This document shows positions 32,140-42,830 of a stretch of 64,000 nt of DNA, piece by piece. The stretch's first letter is position 1. Each line of letters opens with the position of its first letter. The notes beneath the pieces were generated by a model that was not told the DNA's origin, did not search any database, and saw nothing but the letters and a program-made list of their open reading frames with translations. Origin of the DNA: Ovis canadensis (taxonomy: Eukaryota; Chordata; Mammalia; Artiodactyla; Bovidae). A program made the translations under genes and the position numbers. The stretch covers positions 27,172,501 through 27,236,500 of the forward strand of contig NC_091251.1 in NCBI RefSeq assembly GCF_042477335.2, given 5' to 3'.

Positions 32140-32720
32140 ACAGAAAATCACTGCAGATGGTGACTGCAGCCATGAAATTAAAAGACGCTTACTCCTTGGA
32201 AGGAAAGTTATGACCAACCTAGATAGCATATTGAAAAGCAGAGACATTGTTTTGCCAACAAAGGTCCATCTAGTCAAGGCTATGGTTTTTCCAGTGGTCA
32301 TGTATGGATGTGAGAGTTGGACTGTGAAGAAAGCTGATCGCCGAAGAACTGATGCTTTTGAACTGTGGTGTTGGAGAAGACTCTTGAGAGTCCCTTGGAC
32401 TGCAAGGAGATCCAAGCAGTCCATTCTGAAGGAGATCAGTCCTGGGTGTTCTTTGGAAGGACTGATGCTGAAGCTGAAGCTCCGGTACTTTGGCCACCTC
32501 ATGCAAAGAGTTGACTCATTGGAAAAGACTCTGATGCTGGGAGGGATTGGGGGCAGGAGGAGAAGGGGACAACAGAGGATGAGATGGCTGGATGGCATCA
32601 CCGACTTGATGGACATGAGTTTGAGTGAACTCCGGGAGTTGGTGATGGACAGGGAGGCCTGGCGTGCTGCGATTCATGGGGTCACAAAGAGTCAGACACG
32701 ACTAAGCGACTGAACTGAAA
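32140..32720 (+). mobile_element. BovB LINE 3' part with 167-codon open frame
   Basis: 5' truncated at AAAATCACTGCAGATGGTGA. The frame 32210-32710 is open through the polyprotein C-terminus ([46 protein letters not shown]-rich then [15 protein letters not shown]). It lacks the reverse transcriptase catalytic core, so it is dead. Confidence 0.94.
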
Positions 32721-32888
32721 CATATGAGTAGTAAAATCAATCCTTTAAGGAATTTTTTAAAACTTTGTCATTTTATAAGGAAAAGTGCATAAATATAACC
32801 AGCTTAATTTTTTTAATATGCAGCTTTATCTAAATTAAAATGTACCTTTTAATAAATTTTATTTTCACTGCATCTTCACATCATAGAG

Positions 32889-32994
32889 GGACTTCCCTGT
32901 CTGTCCAGTGGTTGAGACTCCGTGCTTCCAATGTAGGGGTCATGGATTCAACTCCTGGTTGGGAAGCTAAGATCCCATGTGACACATAGTGTGG

Positions 32995-32997
<3 letters not shown>
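32889..32997 (+). mobile_element. CHR-type SINE, short
   Basis: Head GGGACTTCCCTGTCTGTCC and a truncated body that runs straight into a TA microsatellite. Confidence 0.85.

Positions 32998-33030
<33 letters not shown>
32998..33030. repeat. TA microsatellite
   Basis: About 14 TA units at the 3' end of the preceding SINE. Confidence 0.93.
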
Positions 33031-33031
<1 letters not shown>

Positions 33032-33032
<1 letters not shown>

Positions 33033-33248
33033 TGCGTGCATGCTAAGCTGCTTCAGTTGTGTCTGACTCTTTGCGACCCCATGGACGGTAGCCCTCCAGG
33101 CTCCTCTGTCCATGGGATTCTCTAGGCAAGAATAGGATTGGCATGACTTCCTCCAGGGGATCTTCCCCACCCAGGGATCAAACCCGCATCTCTTATACCT
33201 CCTGCATTGGCAGGCAGGTTCTTTACCACTAGCGCCACCTGGGAAGCC
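33032..33248 (-). mobile_element. Bov-tA SINE
   Basis: Antisense Bov-A unit then the tRNA-head side GCGCCACCTGGGAAGCC. It is bordered by microsatellites on both sides and probably inserted into one TA/TG array. Confidence 0.92.
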
Positions 33249-33252
33249 ATAT

Positions 33253-33342
33253 ATACGTGTGTGTGTGTGTGTATGTGTTTATGTGTCTATATGTGTGTGT
33301 GTGTGTATGTGTCTATATATATGTGTGTGTGTGTGTAAAGGA
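33253..33342. repeat. TG-rich microsatellite
   Basis: Interrupted GTGTGT/TATATG runs over 90 bp; potentially polymorphic. Confidence 0.93.
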
Positions 33343-34090
33343 ACAAACATGTGCTGTTGCAGAAAAAACATGAGCTCATCTTATTTCACTATTTAAAACT
33401 ATAGCAAAATCAAATCTGTACATTGACATGAATATGATTATGACAAATTGCCCTTGCACCATCAGTTTGTGTTTGGTTTGGTAACCGCTCTCTGGTTCCT
33501 AATAGAAACAGTCCTCCTGCCAGACTCTTTCCTGTGCCTTCTAAATGTGGATGTAGCCTTTGTGTTTGATTCATCTCCCCTGCCTCCTTCCCTATTAAGA
33601 ATTTATCTATGGGTAAAATCAAGAAGAAAGTGAAAGTAGCGTAAGGATCATGGCTCAGGCACCAAGATCATTCGTTATCCCCACTACTATTTGTGGGGCC
33701 ACAGTCAGGGGTAGCTGCTACCAGCTGAGGCCGAGATAAGACAACCTGTGGGTCATGTGTAGTTTCGGGCGTTCACTGGACCAGCCAGGATAAAGCGCAT
33801 CATAATTCAAGGTAGGCAGGGTGTGTCATTATACTTAAATGCAGTCTGAGTTTCCAGTTAATTAATTAATTAGTTTCAAGTTAGGAAATATTCTAAGCAA
33901 AGAAATACAGTGAATGATAAGACAAAGAGCACTATACGCTCCACCTAGCTTAAGTAATGAAACATTAGACAATGAAAGCTCCTTCTGATTTAAAACAAAA
34001 CCCCAAAACAACCCCCCCTATTTTATGAAGTGTCATATACATCTACTAACTTATTTTCCTGAATAAATAATTTTCACAATTCAGCTTTTT
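33343..34090. other. Unassigned
   Basis: No element or exon recognised. A short TTAATTAATTAATTAG run lies near 33858. Confidence 0.35.
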
Positions 34091-34094
34091 TTTT

Positions 34095-34390
34095 AAATTT
34101 ATTTTTAATTGGAGGATAATTGCATTACAATGTTGTGTTGGTTTCTGCTATACAACAAGGTGAATCAGCCATAAGTATACATATGTCCTCTCCCTCTTGA
34201 ACCTCCCTTTCACCTTCTAGGTTGTCACAGAGTACCCAGTTGAGCTCCCTTTGTTACACAGCAACTTCGCATTAGCTATCTGTTTTACATATGGTAATAT
34301 ATATGTTTCAGCACTCTCTCTCAATTTGTCGCACCCTCTCATTCCCCTGATGTGTCTACAAGGCTGTTCTCTATGTCTGCGCCACTACAC
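34095..34390 (-). mobile_element. Bovid L1 3' UTR
   Basis: Plus-strand TTAATTGGAGGATAATTGC, GGTTTCTGCTATACAACAAG, CACAGAGTACCCAGTTGAGC and CAAGGCTGTTCTCTATGTCT, the antisense 3' UTR of a ruminant L1. Confidence 0.85.
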
Positions 34391-34480
34391 ATTTCAGCTC
34401 TTGAACCACCCCTTTTGATTAATTTCTTGGGACATCTTTGCCTCTGATGATGTCATAATATGGTGTTACAATAATATAAC

Positions 34481-34755
34481 TGCTGCTGCTGCTGCTAAGT
34501 CACTTCAGTCGTGTCTGACTCTGTGCGACCCCATAGACGGTAGCCCACCAAGCTCCCCTATCCCTGGGATTCTCCAGGCAAGAACACTGGAGTGGGTTGC
34601 CAGTTCCTTCTCCAATGCATGAAAGTGAAAATGGAAAGTGAAGTTGCTCAGTCGTGTCTGACTCTTAGCAACCCACGGACTGCAGCCTAGCAGGCTCCTC
34701 CATCCATGGGATTTTCCAGGCAAGAGTACTGAAGTGGGGTGCCATTGCCTTCTCT
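34481..34755 (-). mobile_element. BOV-A2 SINE, full length
   Basis: (CTG)n start on the plus strand (the AGC tail), two antisense Bov-A units joined by CTCCAATGCATGAAAGTGAA and a GTGCCATTGCCTTCTC end. Confidence 0.95.
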
Positions 34756-34861
34756 AAATATAACTGCTAGACATTGTATTTCTTGAGCCATTAAATTCAT
34801 GAATGAAACTGTCTTTTGACTTTTTTCACTGTAAGATGTTATTGCAACACTTTTTTGTTGA

Positions 34862-35030
34862 ATACGTAAATTCAACATTCAACATTCAGAAACATGACTA
34901 AAATGAAAAGCAAGTCTCTTGTCCACCCCTGTCCTCTAATCACTCATGATTTCTCCTCCCAAGAGAGGTAACTGGCTACAGTTCCTTGAGTATCATTCCA
35001 GAAGTGTTCTATGTACTCAAAGAATTTTCA
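34862..35030 (-). mobile_element. Old L1-like 3' fragment
   Basis: CAAGAGAGGTAACTGGCTAC and TCATTCCAGAAGTGTTCTAT follow the order seen in the antisense old-L1 pieces elsewhere here. Weak. Confidence 0.4.
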
Positions 35031-35039
35031 ACCTCTATA

Positions 35040-35480
35040 TATCAGTTAGGCTGGATAGAACAGAAAAGCCACTATCCCAGCTGAACCACGGAAGAGCTTC
35101 TGTTTCTCATTAATGAGAAGTCTGCAGGCAGGCATTCAAGGGTGGGCAGCACCCTCATGACATCGTCAGTGTCCTACTACGTTCCATCTTTCTGCTCGGT
35201 CACACTTACTGTGCGGTTTTTCCTTTCTTGCTCATTGTCTCATGGTCACAAGTTGATTGTTCCACCTTCACTCTCACATCTGTATTTCACTAATCAAGAA
35301 GTAGGAAGAAAGAGGGGAAAGTGAATTGAAAACAAAAAGATTTTCAGGAGTCTCCAGCTGCTTTCCATTTATATCCCAATGGTCACAGTGATGTCACTAG
35401 CCACTTGGAGGGAGTCTGAGAGGTGGAATATTTTATCTGTGCCCATTGTCACTCTCAACAAAAAGTCTCTTACTAAAGAA
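35040..35480 (+). mobile_element. Old mammalian repeat, longest copy of the 2535 family
   Basis: Runs from CTTCTGTTTCTCATTAATGA through TCATGGTCACAAG and a GGAAGAAAGAGGGG block to TTTATATCCCAATGGTCACA and a GTGCCCATTGTC end. Family not named. Confidence 0.5.
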
Positions 35481-35513
35481 AGGAAGCAAATAATTATATA
35501 CTATTAATATGTC

Positions 35514-35876
35514 CATTGGACTGCAAGGAGATCCAACCAGTCCCTTCTGAAGGCGATCAACCCTGTGATTTCTTTGGAAGGAATGATGCTAAAGCTGAAG
35601 CTCCAGTACTTTGGCCACCTCATGCTAAGAGTTGACTCATTGGAAAAGACTTTGAGGCTGAGAGGGACTGGGGGCAGGAGGAGAAGGGGATGACCGAGGA
35701 TTAGATGGCTGGATGGCATCACGGACTCAATGGACGTGAGTCTGAATGAACTCCGGGAGTCTGAATGAACTCCGGGAGATGGTGATGGACAGGGAGGCCT
35801 GGCATGCTGAGATTCATGGGGTCGCAAAGAGTCGGATATGACTGAGTGACTGAACTGAACTGAACTGAACTGAAAT
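35514..35876 (+). mobile_element. BovB LINE 3' end
   Basis: Starts at TTGGACTGCAAGGAGATCC and ends in repeated GAACT units. A direct microduplication of GTCTGAATGAACTCCGGGA lies at about 35740-35777. Confidence 0.93.
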
Positions 35877-35910
35877 TCTACTTTGTTTTTTCGCTTAACT
35901 CTATGATTCA

Positions 35911-36138
35911 GTGGGGCTTCCCGGTGGCTCAGCAGTAAGGAATCTATCTGCAATGCAGGAGCCACAGGAGATGCAGTTTCCATCCCTGGGTCCAGAAGAT
36001 CCCCTGGAGGAGGACATGGCAACCCACCCCAGAACTCTTGCCTGGAGAACCCCATGGACAGAGGAGCCTGGTGGGCTACAGTCCATGGGGTCGCAAGGAG
36101 TCTGACATGACTGAAGCAACTTAGCACACACATACACA
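35911..36138 (+). mobile_element. Bov-tA SINE with TSD
   Basis: Head GGGCTTCCCGGTGGCTCAG, CACA-rich tail. The 9-bp duplication TATGATTCA is at 35902-35910 and 36139-36147. Confidence 0.94.
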
Positions 36139-36295
36139 TATGATTCAATATGCCCTACCTCTTCAGGATACAGATGTTCAGTGTCAGATTAATTTATTTA
36201 GTTATTAATTTAACAAATGAGAGTGTGTTGGCCACTTATGTGCAAGAGACTTCTTCCAATGTCTGTTTCTGCTATTTTTAGAACCATTAATTTTT

Positions 36296-36376
36296 TTTTT
36301 ATGAAGTTTTATTGAAGTATAAAGGAGACAGAGAAAGCTTCTGACATAGACATCAGAAGGGCAGAAAGCATACCCC
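36296..36376 (-). mobile_element. Tiny polyadenylated retro-insertion
   Basis: An 81-bp insert with T-run at its left, AATAAA on the minus strand and a 17-bp target duplication TAGAACCATTAATTTTT at 36279-36295 and 36377-36393. The minus-strand text resembles the short end of an LTR transcript (TCTCTGTCTCCTTTATACTT before the signal). Source uncertain. Confidence 0.75.
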
Positions 36377-36389
36377 TAGAACCATTAAT

Positions 36390-36620
36390 TTTTAGCTGGA
36401 CATGAGACTGCCCAGCATCCATTCAGTGAGGTGCAGTCACGTGACTAAGTTCTGGCCTTTAGAATGAGAGCCCAAATGATGTGTGCAATGTCTAGGTGCT
36501 GCTGTTCAAGGGGACAATGTGTACCTACCCCTTCCTCTGTTTCCCTTCATTCTGGTTATGTTGTGGCTTTTGCGATGTTCCATCGTGCAAATGAGATCCT
36601 GTGTGTAACAGCAGTCAAAT
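36390..36620 (-). mobile_element. Old mammalian repeat, inverse copy of the 2535 family
   Basis: AGTCACGTGACTAAGTTCTG followed by a GATGTGTGCAATGTCTAGG block, matching the copy at 30860-31010. Confidence 0.5.
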
Positions 36621-36706
36621 CTATATTTTAACACGTCTGGGAAGGGGCGAGACACTGGCTTGAACAAGCCTAGGGGCCAGGATACAAGAAATGATAAAAT
36701 TAACTG

Positions 36707-36914
36707 CATGCCTTTGGTGGCTCAGTGGTAAAAAGAATCCACCTGCTCAATCCCTGGGTTGGGAAGATCCTATGGAGAGGAAAATGGCTACCCACTCCAG
36801 TATCCTTGCCTGAGAAATCCCATGAACAGAGAAGCCTGGCAGGCTGCGGTCCACTGGGTCTAAAACAGTCAGACATGACTTAGGGGACACAACTTAGCAA
36901 CTGAACAACAACAA
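36707..36914 (+). mobile_element. Bov-tA SINE
   Basis: Head with a deletion in the B-box side (CCACCTGCTCAATCCCTGG) and an AACAACAAC tail. CATGCCTT at 36707-36714 and 36915-36922 is the probable target duplication. Confidence 0.92.
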
Positions 36915-37011
36915 CATGCCTTCGAGGACCTCAAGATCCCATGGAAGAAAAGTGAATAAACCAAAATCTGTGAGGTCACATCAGTGCCGGGGTAGGCCAA
37001 GGAGCTTTGTT

Positions 37012-39055
37012 GTTGTTCAGTCACTACGCCATGTCTGAGTCTTTGTGACCCCAAGGACTGCAGCACGCCAGGCCTCTCTGTCCTTCACCATCTCCTGGAG
37101 TTTGCTCAAATTCTTGTCCATTGAGTCGGTGATGCCATCCAACCATCTCATCCTCTGTCATCCCCTTCTCCTCCTGCCTTCAATCTTTCCCAGCATCAGG
37201 GTCATTTCCAATGAGTCAGCTCTTCACATCAGGTGGCCAAAGTACTGGAGCTTTAGCATCACCCCTTCCCATGAACATTCAGTGTTGATTTCCTTTAGGA
37301 TTGACTGGTTTGATCTCCTTGTTATCCAAGGGACTCGCAAGAGTCTTCTCTAGCACCACAATTTGAAAGTATCAATTCTTTGCCGCTCAGCCTTCTTTCT
37401 GGTCCAACTTTCACATCTGTACATGACTACTGGAAAAACCATAGCTTTCACTATATGGACATTTGTTGGCAAAGTGATATTTCTGCTTTTTAATACACTG
37501 TCCAGACTGGAAGAAGCACAAGCTGGAATCAAGATTGCTGGGAGAAATATCAATAACCTCAGATATGCAGATGACACCACCCTTATGGCAGAAAGGGAAG
37601 AGGAACTAAAAAGCCTCTTGATGAAAGTGAAAGAGGAGAGTGAAAAAGTTGGCTTAAAGCTCAACATTCAGAAAACAAAGATCATGGCATCTGGCCCCAT
37701 CACTTCATGGGAAATAGATGGGGAAACAGTGGAAACAGTGTCAGACTTTATTTTTTGGGCTCCAAAATCACTGCAGATGGTGACTGCAGCCATGAAATTA
37801 AAAGACGCTTACTCCTTGGAAGAAAAGTTATGACCAACCTAGATAGCATATTCAAAAGCAGAGACATTACTTTGCCAACAAAGGTCTGCCTAGTCAAGGC
37901 TATGGTTTTTCCTGTGGTCACATATGAATGTCAGAGTTGGACTATAAAGAAAGCTGAGCGCCGAAGAATTAATGCTTTTGCACTGTGGTGTTGGAGAAGA
38001 CTCTTGAGAGTCCCTTGGACTTCAAGGAGATCCAACCAGTCCATTCTGAAAGAGATCAGCCCTGGGATTTCTTTGGAGGGAATGATGCTGAAACTGAAAC
38101 TCCAGTACTTTGGCCACCTCATACAAAGAATTGACTCATTGGAAAAGACTCTGATGCTGGGAGGGATTGGGGGGAGGAGGAGAAGGGGACAACAGAGGAT
38201 GAGATGGCTGGATGGCATCACCAACTCGATGGACGTGAGTCTGAGTGAACTCCGGGAGTTGGTGATGGACAGGGAGGCCTGGCATGCTGCGATTCATGGG
38301 GTCACAAGAGTCAGACATGACGGAGTGACTGAACTGAACTGAACTGACTAGGTTCGTCATAGCTTTTCTTCTAAAGAGCAAGTGTCTTTTAATTTCATGG
38401 CGGCAGTCACTGTCCACAGTGATTTTGGAGCCCCAGAAAATAAAATCTGCCACTGTTTCCACTTCCCCCATCTATTGGCCATGAAGTGATCGGATCAGAC
38501 TCTATGATCTTAGTTTTTTGAATGTTGAGTTTTAAGCCAGCTTTTTCACGCTTTTCTTTCACTCTCATCAAGAGACTCTTTACTTTCTGCCATTAGAGTG
38601 GTCTCACCTGCATAACTGAGGTGGTTGATATTTCTCCTGGCAGTGTTGATTCCAGCTTATGATTCCTTCAGCCCAGCTTTCACGTGATGTACTCTGCATA
38701 TAAGTTAAATAAGCAGGGTGACAATATACAACCTTGACATACTCCTTTCCCAATTTTGAACCAATCCATTGTTCCAGGTCTGATTCTAACTGCTGCTTCT
38801 TGACCTGCATATACGTGTCTCAGGAGATAGGTAAGGTGGTCTAGTATTCCCATTTCTTTAAGAATTTTCCACAGTTTGTTGTGATCCACACAGCCAAAGT
38901 CTTTAGTGTAGTCAATGAAGCAGAAGTAAATGTTTTTCTGGAATCCTTTTGCTTTTTCTGTGACCAACAGATGTTGGCAATTTGATCTCTGGTTCCTGTG
39001 CCTTTTCTAAATCTAGCTTGTTCATCTGGAAGTTCTTGGCTCATGTACTGCTAAA
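37012..39055 (-). mobile_element. BovB LINE (host), split by another BovB
   Basis: Antisense BovB at 37012-37502 and 38343-39055; the two halves are contiguous in the element (plus-strand TTTTTAATACACTGTC joins CTAGGTTCGTCATAGC). It covers the reverse transcriptase to the 3' tail, with many stops. The RT-side fragments read FCFIDYTKDFGCVDHNKLW and QGCILSPCLFNLYAEYI. Confidence 0.92.
37503..38342 (+). mobile_element. BovB LINE inserted in BovB
   Basis: Sense BovB from the GGAAGAAGCACAAGCTGG region, through the catalytic RYADDTTLM motif, to the GAACT tail. Its reading frame is broken by one shift near 37750, after which a 211-codon frame runs to 38340. Confidence 0.93.
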
Positions 39056-39062
39056 GCCTAGC

Positions 39063-39272
39063 ATGGCTTCCCTGGTGGCTCAGAGATTAAAGCATCTGCC
39101 TGCAATGCGGGAGACCTGGGTTCGATCCCTGGGTCAGGAAGATCCCCTGGAGAAGGTAATGGCAACCCACTCCTGTATTCTTGCCTGGAGAATCCCCTGG
39201 ACGGAGGAGCCTGGTAGGCTACAGTCATTGGGGTCCCAAAGAGTCAGACATGACTGAGGGACTTCACTTTCA
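39063..39272 (+). mobile_element. Bov-tA SINE
   Basis: Head GGCTTCCCTGGTGGCTCAG, complete body, TTCACTTTCACTTTG end. It abuts the 5' end of the antisense BovB. Confidence 0.94.
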
Positions 39273-39616
39273 CTTTGCTCAAAAGGACCTTTGGAGGCCA
39301 GCAAATCCAGTTACCTATCTCACCCCATTTATCCATTTGTGCAGTTCCCTAGCCATTCACCCCTTTATTCATTTATCTGCTTATCTTATCCATCTACCAT
39401 CCACTGATTGATTCTCCACTCAGTCATCACTTCCTCCCATATAGCTCATGAGGACTCTGTAGTTATTTTTTGTAGAGTTATTCAGAACCCATTCAGAGAT
39501 TATATGTTCACTAGATAGTCTTTTTCAAGGAGTCCCTCCCACTTCCCTCTGACCTCTCACTTCCCCTGAGCTGGATATGATACCAACTCAGATCACAACC
39601 TGGGACAATGTAGGCA
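39273..39616. other. Unassigned; CATC/ATTCA-rich stretch
   Basis: CATTTATCCATTTG, ATTCATTTATCTGC and CCATCTACCATCC words at 39325-39410 look like a decayed tetranucleotide repeat. Nothing else recognised. Confidence 0.4.
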
Positions 39617-39838
39617 AAGCATGTGTGTGCTCAGCCCTAAGTCATGTCTGACTCTTTTGGGACCCCATGGACTGAGCCACCAGGCTCCTCTGTTCATGGG
39701 ATTACCCAGGCAGGAACACTGGAGAGGGTTGCCATTTCCTTCTCCAGGGGATCTTCCTGACCCAGGGACCAAACCCCAGTCTCTTGCGTCTCCTGCATTG
39801 GCAGGTGGATTCTCTCCCACTAGCACCACCTGGGAAGA
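39617..39838 (-). mobile_element. Bov-tA SINE
   Basis: Antisense Bov-A unit followed by tRNA-head side AGCACCACCTGGGAAG. Confidence 0.93.
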
Positions 39839-40514
39839 GAAGGAGAAATTCGGTGTGTGCTGTGCCCATTCGTGGTACTCTCAGACTAAGGGCTCTCACT
39901 AGCTGCACGTTCCCTGCTCTTCAGGACTGGGGAGGCAGCAAGTTTCATTCACCTCTGGGGAATGCAACTCATTCGCTCTCTTTTAAACATTTTTTTAAAT
40001 TCCTTTTAACAATAAAGATGAAATCAAGGAAGCGGATTATAGCAAGAACATAGCCAAGGTATGAAATTTTTTGTTTCATTTAATGAGAAAACAGAGCTGT
40101 TGTTGAGAAATAAGATAGTCCACATGTTGACCCCTATTAAGAAATATTAAATGTTATTTGTCAAAAACACTATACATTTATTTGGCTAAAATATTAAATA
40201 TCAAACTTCAAACAAATCAAACAAGCAGTTAAGTCTAATAATAATGGAGCTGAACTGGGGGTGTTGGGCGGAGTTAAAGGTGAGGGCAAAGAAGAGAGCA
40301 AAGGGTGACATTTTTCTTTCTGAAATCAAAAAAAGCTCTGGACCATGTAGAAATTCTGCCCTGATCTTGGTATTGGGGGACTACAAAGACTCAAAGCCCT
40401 TTTCCCCCTGGTCCTCAGGCAGGAAATTTACTGTCTGCTCAGGTACATGAGGTTCACAACTGTGAAGTCATATAACAGAATGAGACAGTGCTACAAGTGA
40501 TGTCGCCAAGGGGA
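39839..40514. other. Unassigned
   Basis: AT-rich from 39990 to 40230. No element or exon recognised. Confidence 0.35.
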
Positions 40515-40726
40515 TTGTGGTCGTTTAGTCACTAAGTCATGTCTGACTCTTCGCGGCCCCATGGACTGTAGCCAGCCAGGCTCCTCTGTCCATGGGATTT
40601 CCCAGGCAAGAATACTGCAGTAGGTTGCCATTTCCTTCTCCAGGGGATCTTCCCGACCCAGGGATCGAACCCAGGTCTCCCGCATTGCAGGCAGATTCTT
40701 TACCCCTAAGCCACCAGGAAAACCCA
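40515..40726 (-). mobile_element. Bov-tA SINE
   Basis: GGTCGTTTAGTCACTAAGTC tail side, body, then AAGCCACCAGGAAAACCC head side. Confidence 0.93.
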
Positions 40727-40879
40727 CCAAGGGATATGATACAGCAATAGTTAAGTGAATCACTTGAATAAGAAATGTGTATTTCTCCAAGGGCTGGCAG
40801 TCACAATGGGTGGAAGGACCTAAGAAGCTACTTTTCCCTCTTCTTCCATTCCTTCCTCCCAGTTTCACACACTGGGATT

Positions 40880-41180
40880 ACAAGGAGGAAAAAAACAGAG
40901 AGAAATGTCTACCCTCAAGGAACTTGGCTTCTAGTAGGACAAGACAGACCATAAACAAAAAATAAAAATAACACGAGTGTACGGGACAGGGATGAGCACT
41001 ACAGAAAGAATGAAACGGGGCAAGGGAATCAGAATCACGGTTAGGCTGGAAGTGAACGGTTGTGGTCAGGGAAGACCCCACAAGGAAAGTGTCATGAGTA
41101 AACACTGAAGGAGGGGAGGGAAGAATCCATGCAGGTACCTGGAAGAAGAGCCTTCCAGGCTGGGGGAGCAGTTATTCAGT
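40880..41180 (-). mobile_element. L2 LINE 3' end
   Basis: ACCCTCAAGGAACTTGGCTT, TGGTCAGGGAAGACCCCACA and GAAGAGCCTTCCAGGCTGGG are the reverse complement of the L2 3' order seen at 5287-5625. Confidence 0.7.
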
Positions 41181-41353
41181 GCCTACTGTGTGCCCACATG
41201 ACAAGACTGCAATATGTAGCCACTGGAAAACCATCTTCAACAAACATTTAACACCTACTACGAAGAATGAGAGTGCTCCTTTCCCGGGAGATGGTAGGTT
41301 GAAGGAACACAGGGGGAAGATTCCATAGAAGCAACAGCAACATTTGCATTTTT

Positions 41354-41580
41354 TCGTGTTTATTTATTTGGCTGCACTGGGTCTTGTTGCGGCACGGGCT
41401 TCTCCTGTTGCGGCGCGAGGACTCTAGAGCGTGTAGGCTCAGGAGTGGCAGCACGCATGCTCTCTAGTCATTACACTCGGACTTAGTTGCTTTGCCGCGT
41501 GTGGGATCTTGGTTCCCCCACAAGGGATCAAACCCATGTCCCCTGCATTCTTAACCATTGGACCACCAAGGAAGTCCCAA
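41354..41580 (-). mobile_element. CHR-type SINE with 15-bp TSD
   Basis: Plus strand GGCTGCACTGGGTCTTGTTG to GGACCACCAAGGAAGTCCC. AACATTTGCATTTTT at 41339-41353 and 41581-41595 is an exact target duplication. Confidence 0.94.
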
Positions 41581-41595
41581 AACATTTGCATTTTT

Positions 41596-42084
41596 AAAAG
41601 AAGCAGAACCCAGCCAGGGATGATGTACATCCGATAATGACTTTCCAGTCAGGGTGATGGAGGAACTGCCGAAGGAAGGGAGCATGCTGGAAATGGGACA
41701 CGGAGATTTTCTTACCAAGCACTCCTTCTTTCACGACTTAGGGCCGCTGACCTGCCCTCTGCAGAGACTCTGCGTGGAGATGCTTCCACAGGCTCTAGGC
41801 AGCTGGGCTCCTGGAAGCTGTACACCAGGAGCAGCTCCCCAGCGGGTGTTAGATTCCGCCTGAGACTCATTACACCCTCCAAAGCTCCTGAGGTCACCAG
41901 GCAGAGCTCCCTCAGGCAATGTTTAGAGACAGAAGGACTGTCCTTCCAGGCTAACCTCTGTAATCACAGACTCAGGAGGAATCTGCCTCCTTGTTAAACA
42001 CTACAAAAAAAAGGATGCAGCTAAGCGGTTATTGGGCTCTGGCTTCACGATGAATGAGTTCCACCTCCTAGAACCCAGCCACCC
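41596..42084. other. Unassigned
   Basis: No element or exon recognised. Confidence 0.35.
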
Positions 42085-42200
42085 TCTCAGTGCCTCAATT
42101 CTTTCATCTCTTAAATGGGAATAATAATGGTAGTACCTAGCTCACAGGGTGTTCTGTGAATCACAGTCCTCAGTTGGTGATAGCTATCATTACTTATTGT
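42085..42200 (+). mobile_element. MIR SINE fragment
   Basis: GTGCCTCAATTCTTTCATCT, AAATGGGAATAATAATGGTA, CCTAGCTCACAGGGTGTTCT: the MIR 3' half in sense. Confidence 0.78.
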
Positions 42201-42289
42201 TAATTATTAGTAGTAGCAACACTTCTTCAAAATTGTTAGTGGATCCCAGTGTGTCCAAATAAACAGATTTTTTAAGAGCTCCTGTAGAC

Positions 42290-42480
42290 TAGCAGTATGG
42301 AGGCAGTATCTGTACGGGGAAGAGTGGAGGGTTTTGGCCTCATTGTCTGGGTTTGCATCCAGGGTGGCCACTTAGGAGCTGTGTGCCCTTAGACAAGTTA
42401 TTTAACCTCCCTGAGCTATTGTTTCCTCATGTTTCAAGTGAAAGTAATAATAGTACATATTTTACTACCTGGAAGGAGGC
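42290..42480 (+). mobile_element. MIR SINE
   Basis: AGGAGCTGTGTGCCCTTAGA, AAGTTATTTAACCTCCCTGA and a TAATAATAGTACATATTT core. Confidence 0.82.
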
Positions 42481-42589
42481 TGGGCCAGGCTTTCTAAAGC
42501 CAGAGCATCTGGGCTGTCCAAAGGGACTGGCAGTAAGGGAGTATTCTTACACTAACAGAATATTTATGAATACTGGTGCCTTAGAATAC

Positions 42590-42700
42590 TACTAGAATAC
42601 TTACATTATCATATATAGTAACAGCACCTACCTCAAGGGGCTGTTTGGAGGAGTGAGCGCTTGCAGAGGGCTTTACCACAGTGCCTGGCAATAACTGTGC
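42590..42700 (+). mobile_element. MIR SINE fragment
   Basis: AACAGCACCTACCTCAAGGG followed by a GGCTTTACCACAGTGCCTGG end. Confidence 0.65.
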
Positions 42701-42704
42701 TATT

Positions 42705-42830
42705 TTTGTTACTCTTATCCCCATTTTGTAGATGAGGAAATTGAGGCCCAGAGAGGTCAAGGGACAGAACGCCCGCGGCATGCAGCTGGTCGTGGCTGGG
42801 CTGACACTGGAATCCAGGGGTTCCGCAAGG
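42705..42830 (-). mobile_element. MIR SINE fragment, opposite strand
   Basis: ATCCCCATTTTGTAGATGAG, AATTGAGGCCCAGAGAGGTC and a CTGACACTGGAATCCAGG end, the reverse-complement MIR order; it meets the sense fragment head-to-head. Confidence 0.78.

Noticed and set aside
35504..36148. 214-codon minus-strand frame
   Set aside because: It crosses from an antisense reading of Bov-tA into an antisense reading of BovB; neither is coding in that direction.
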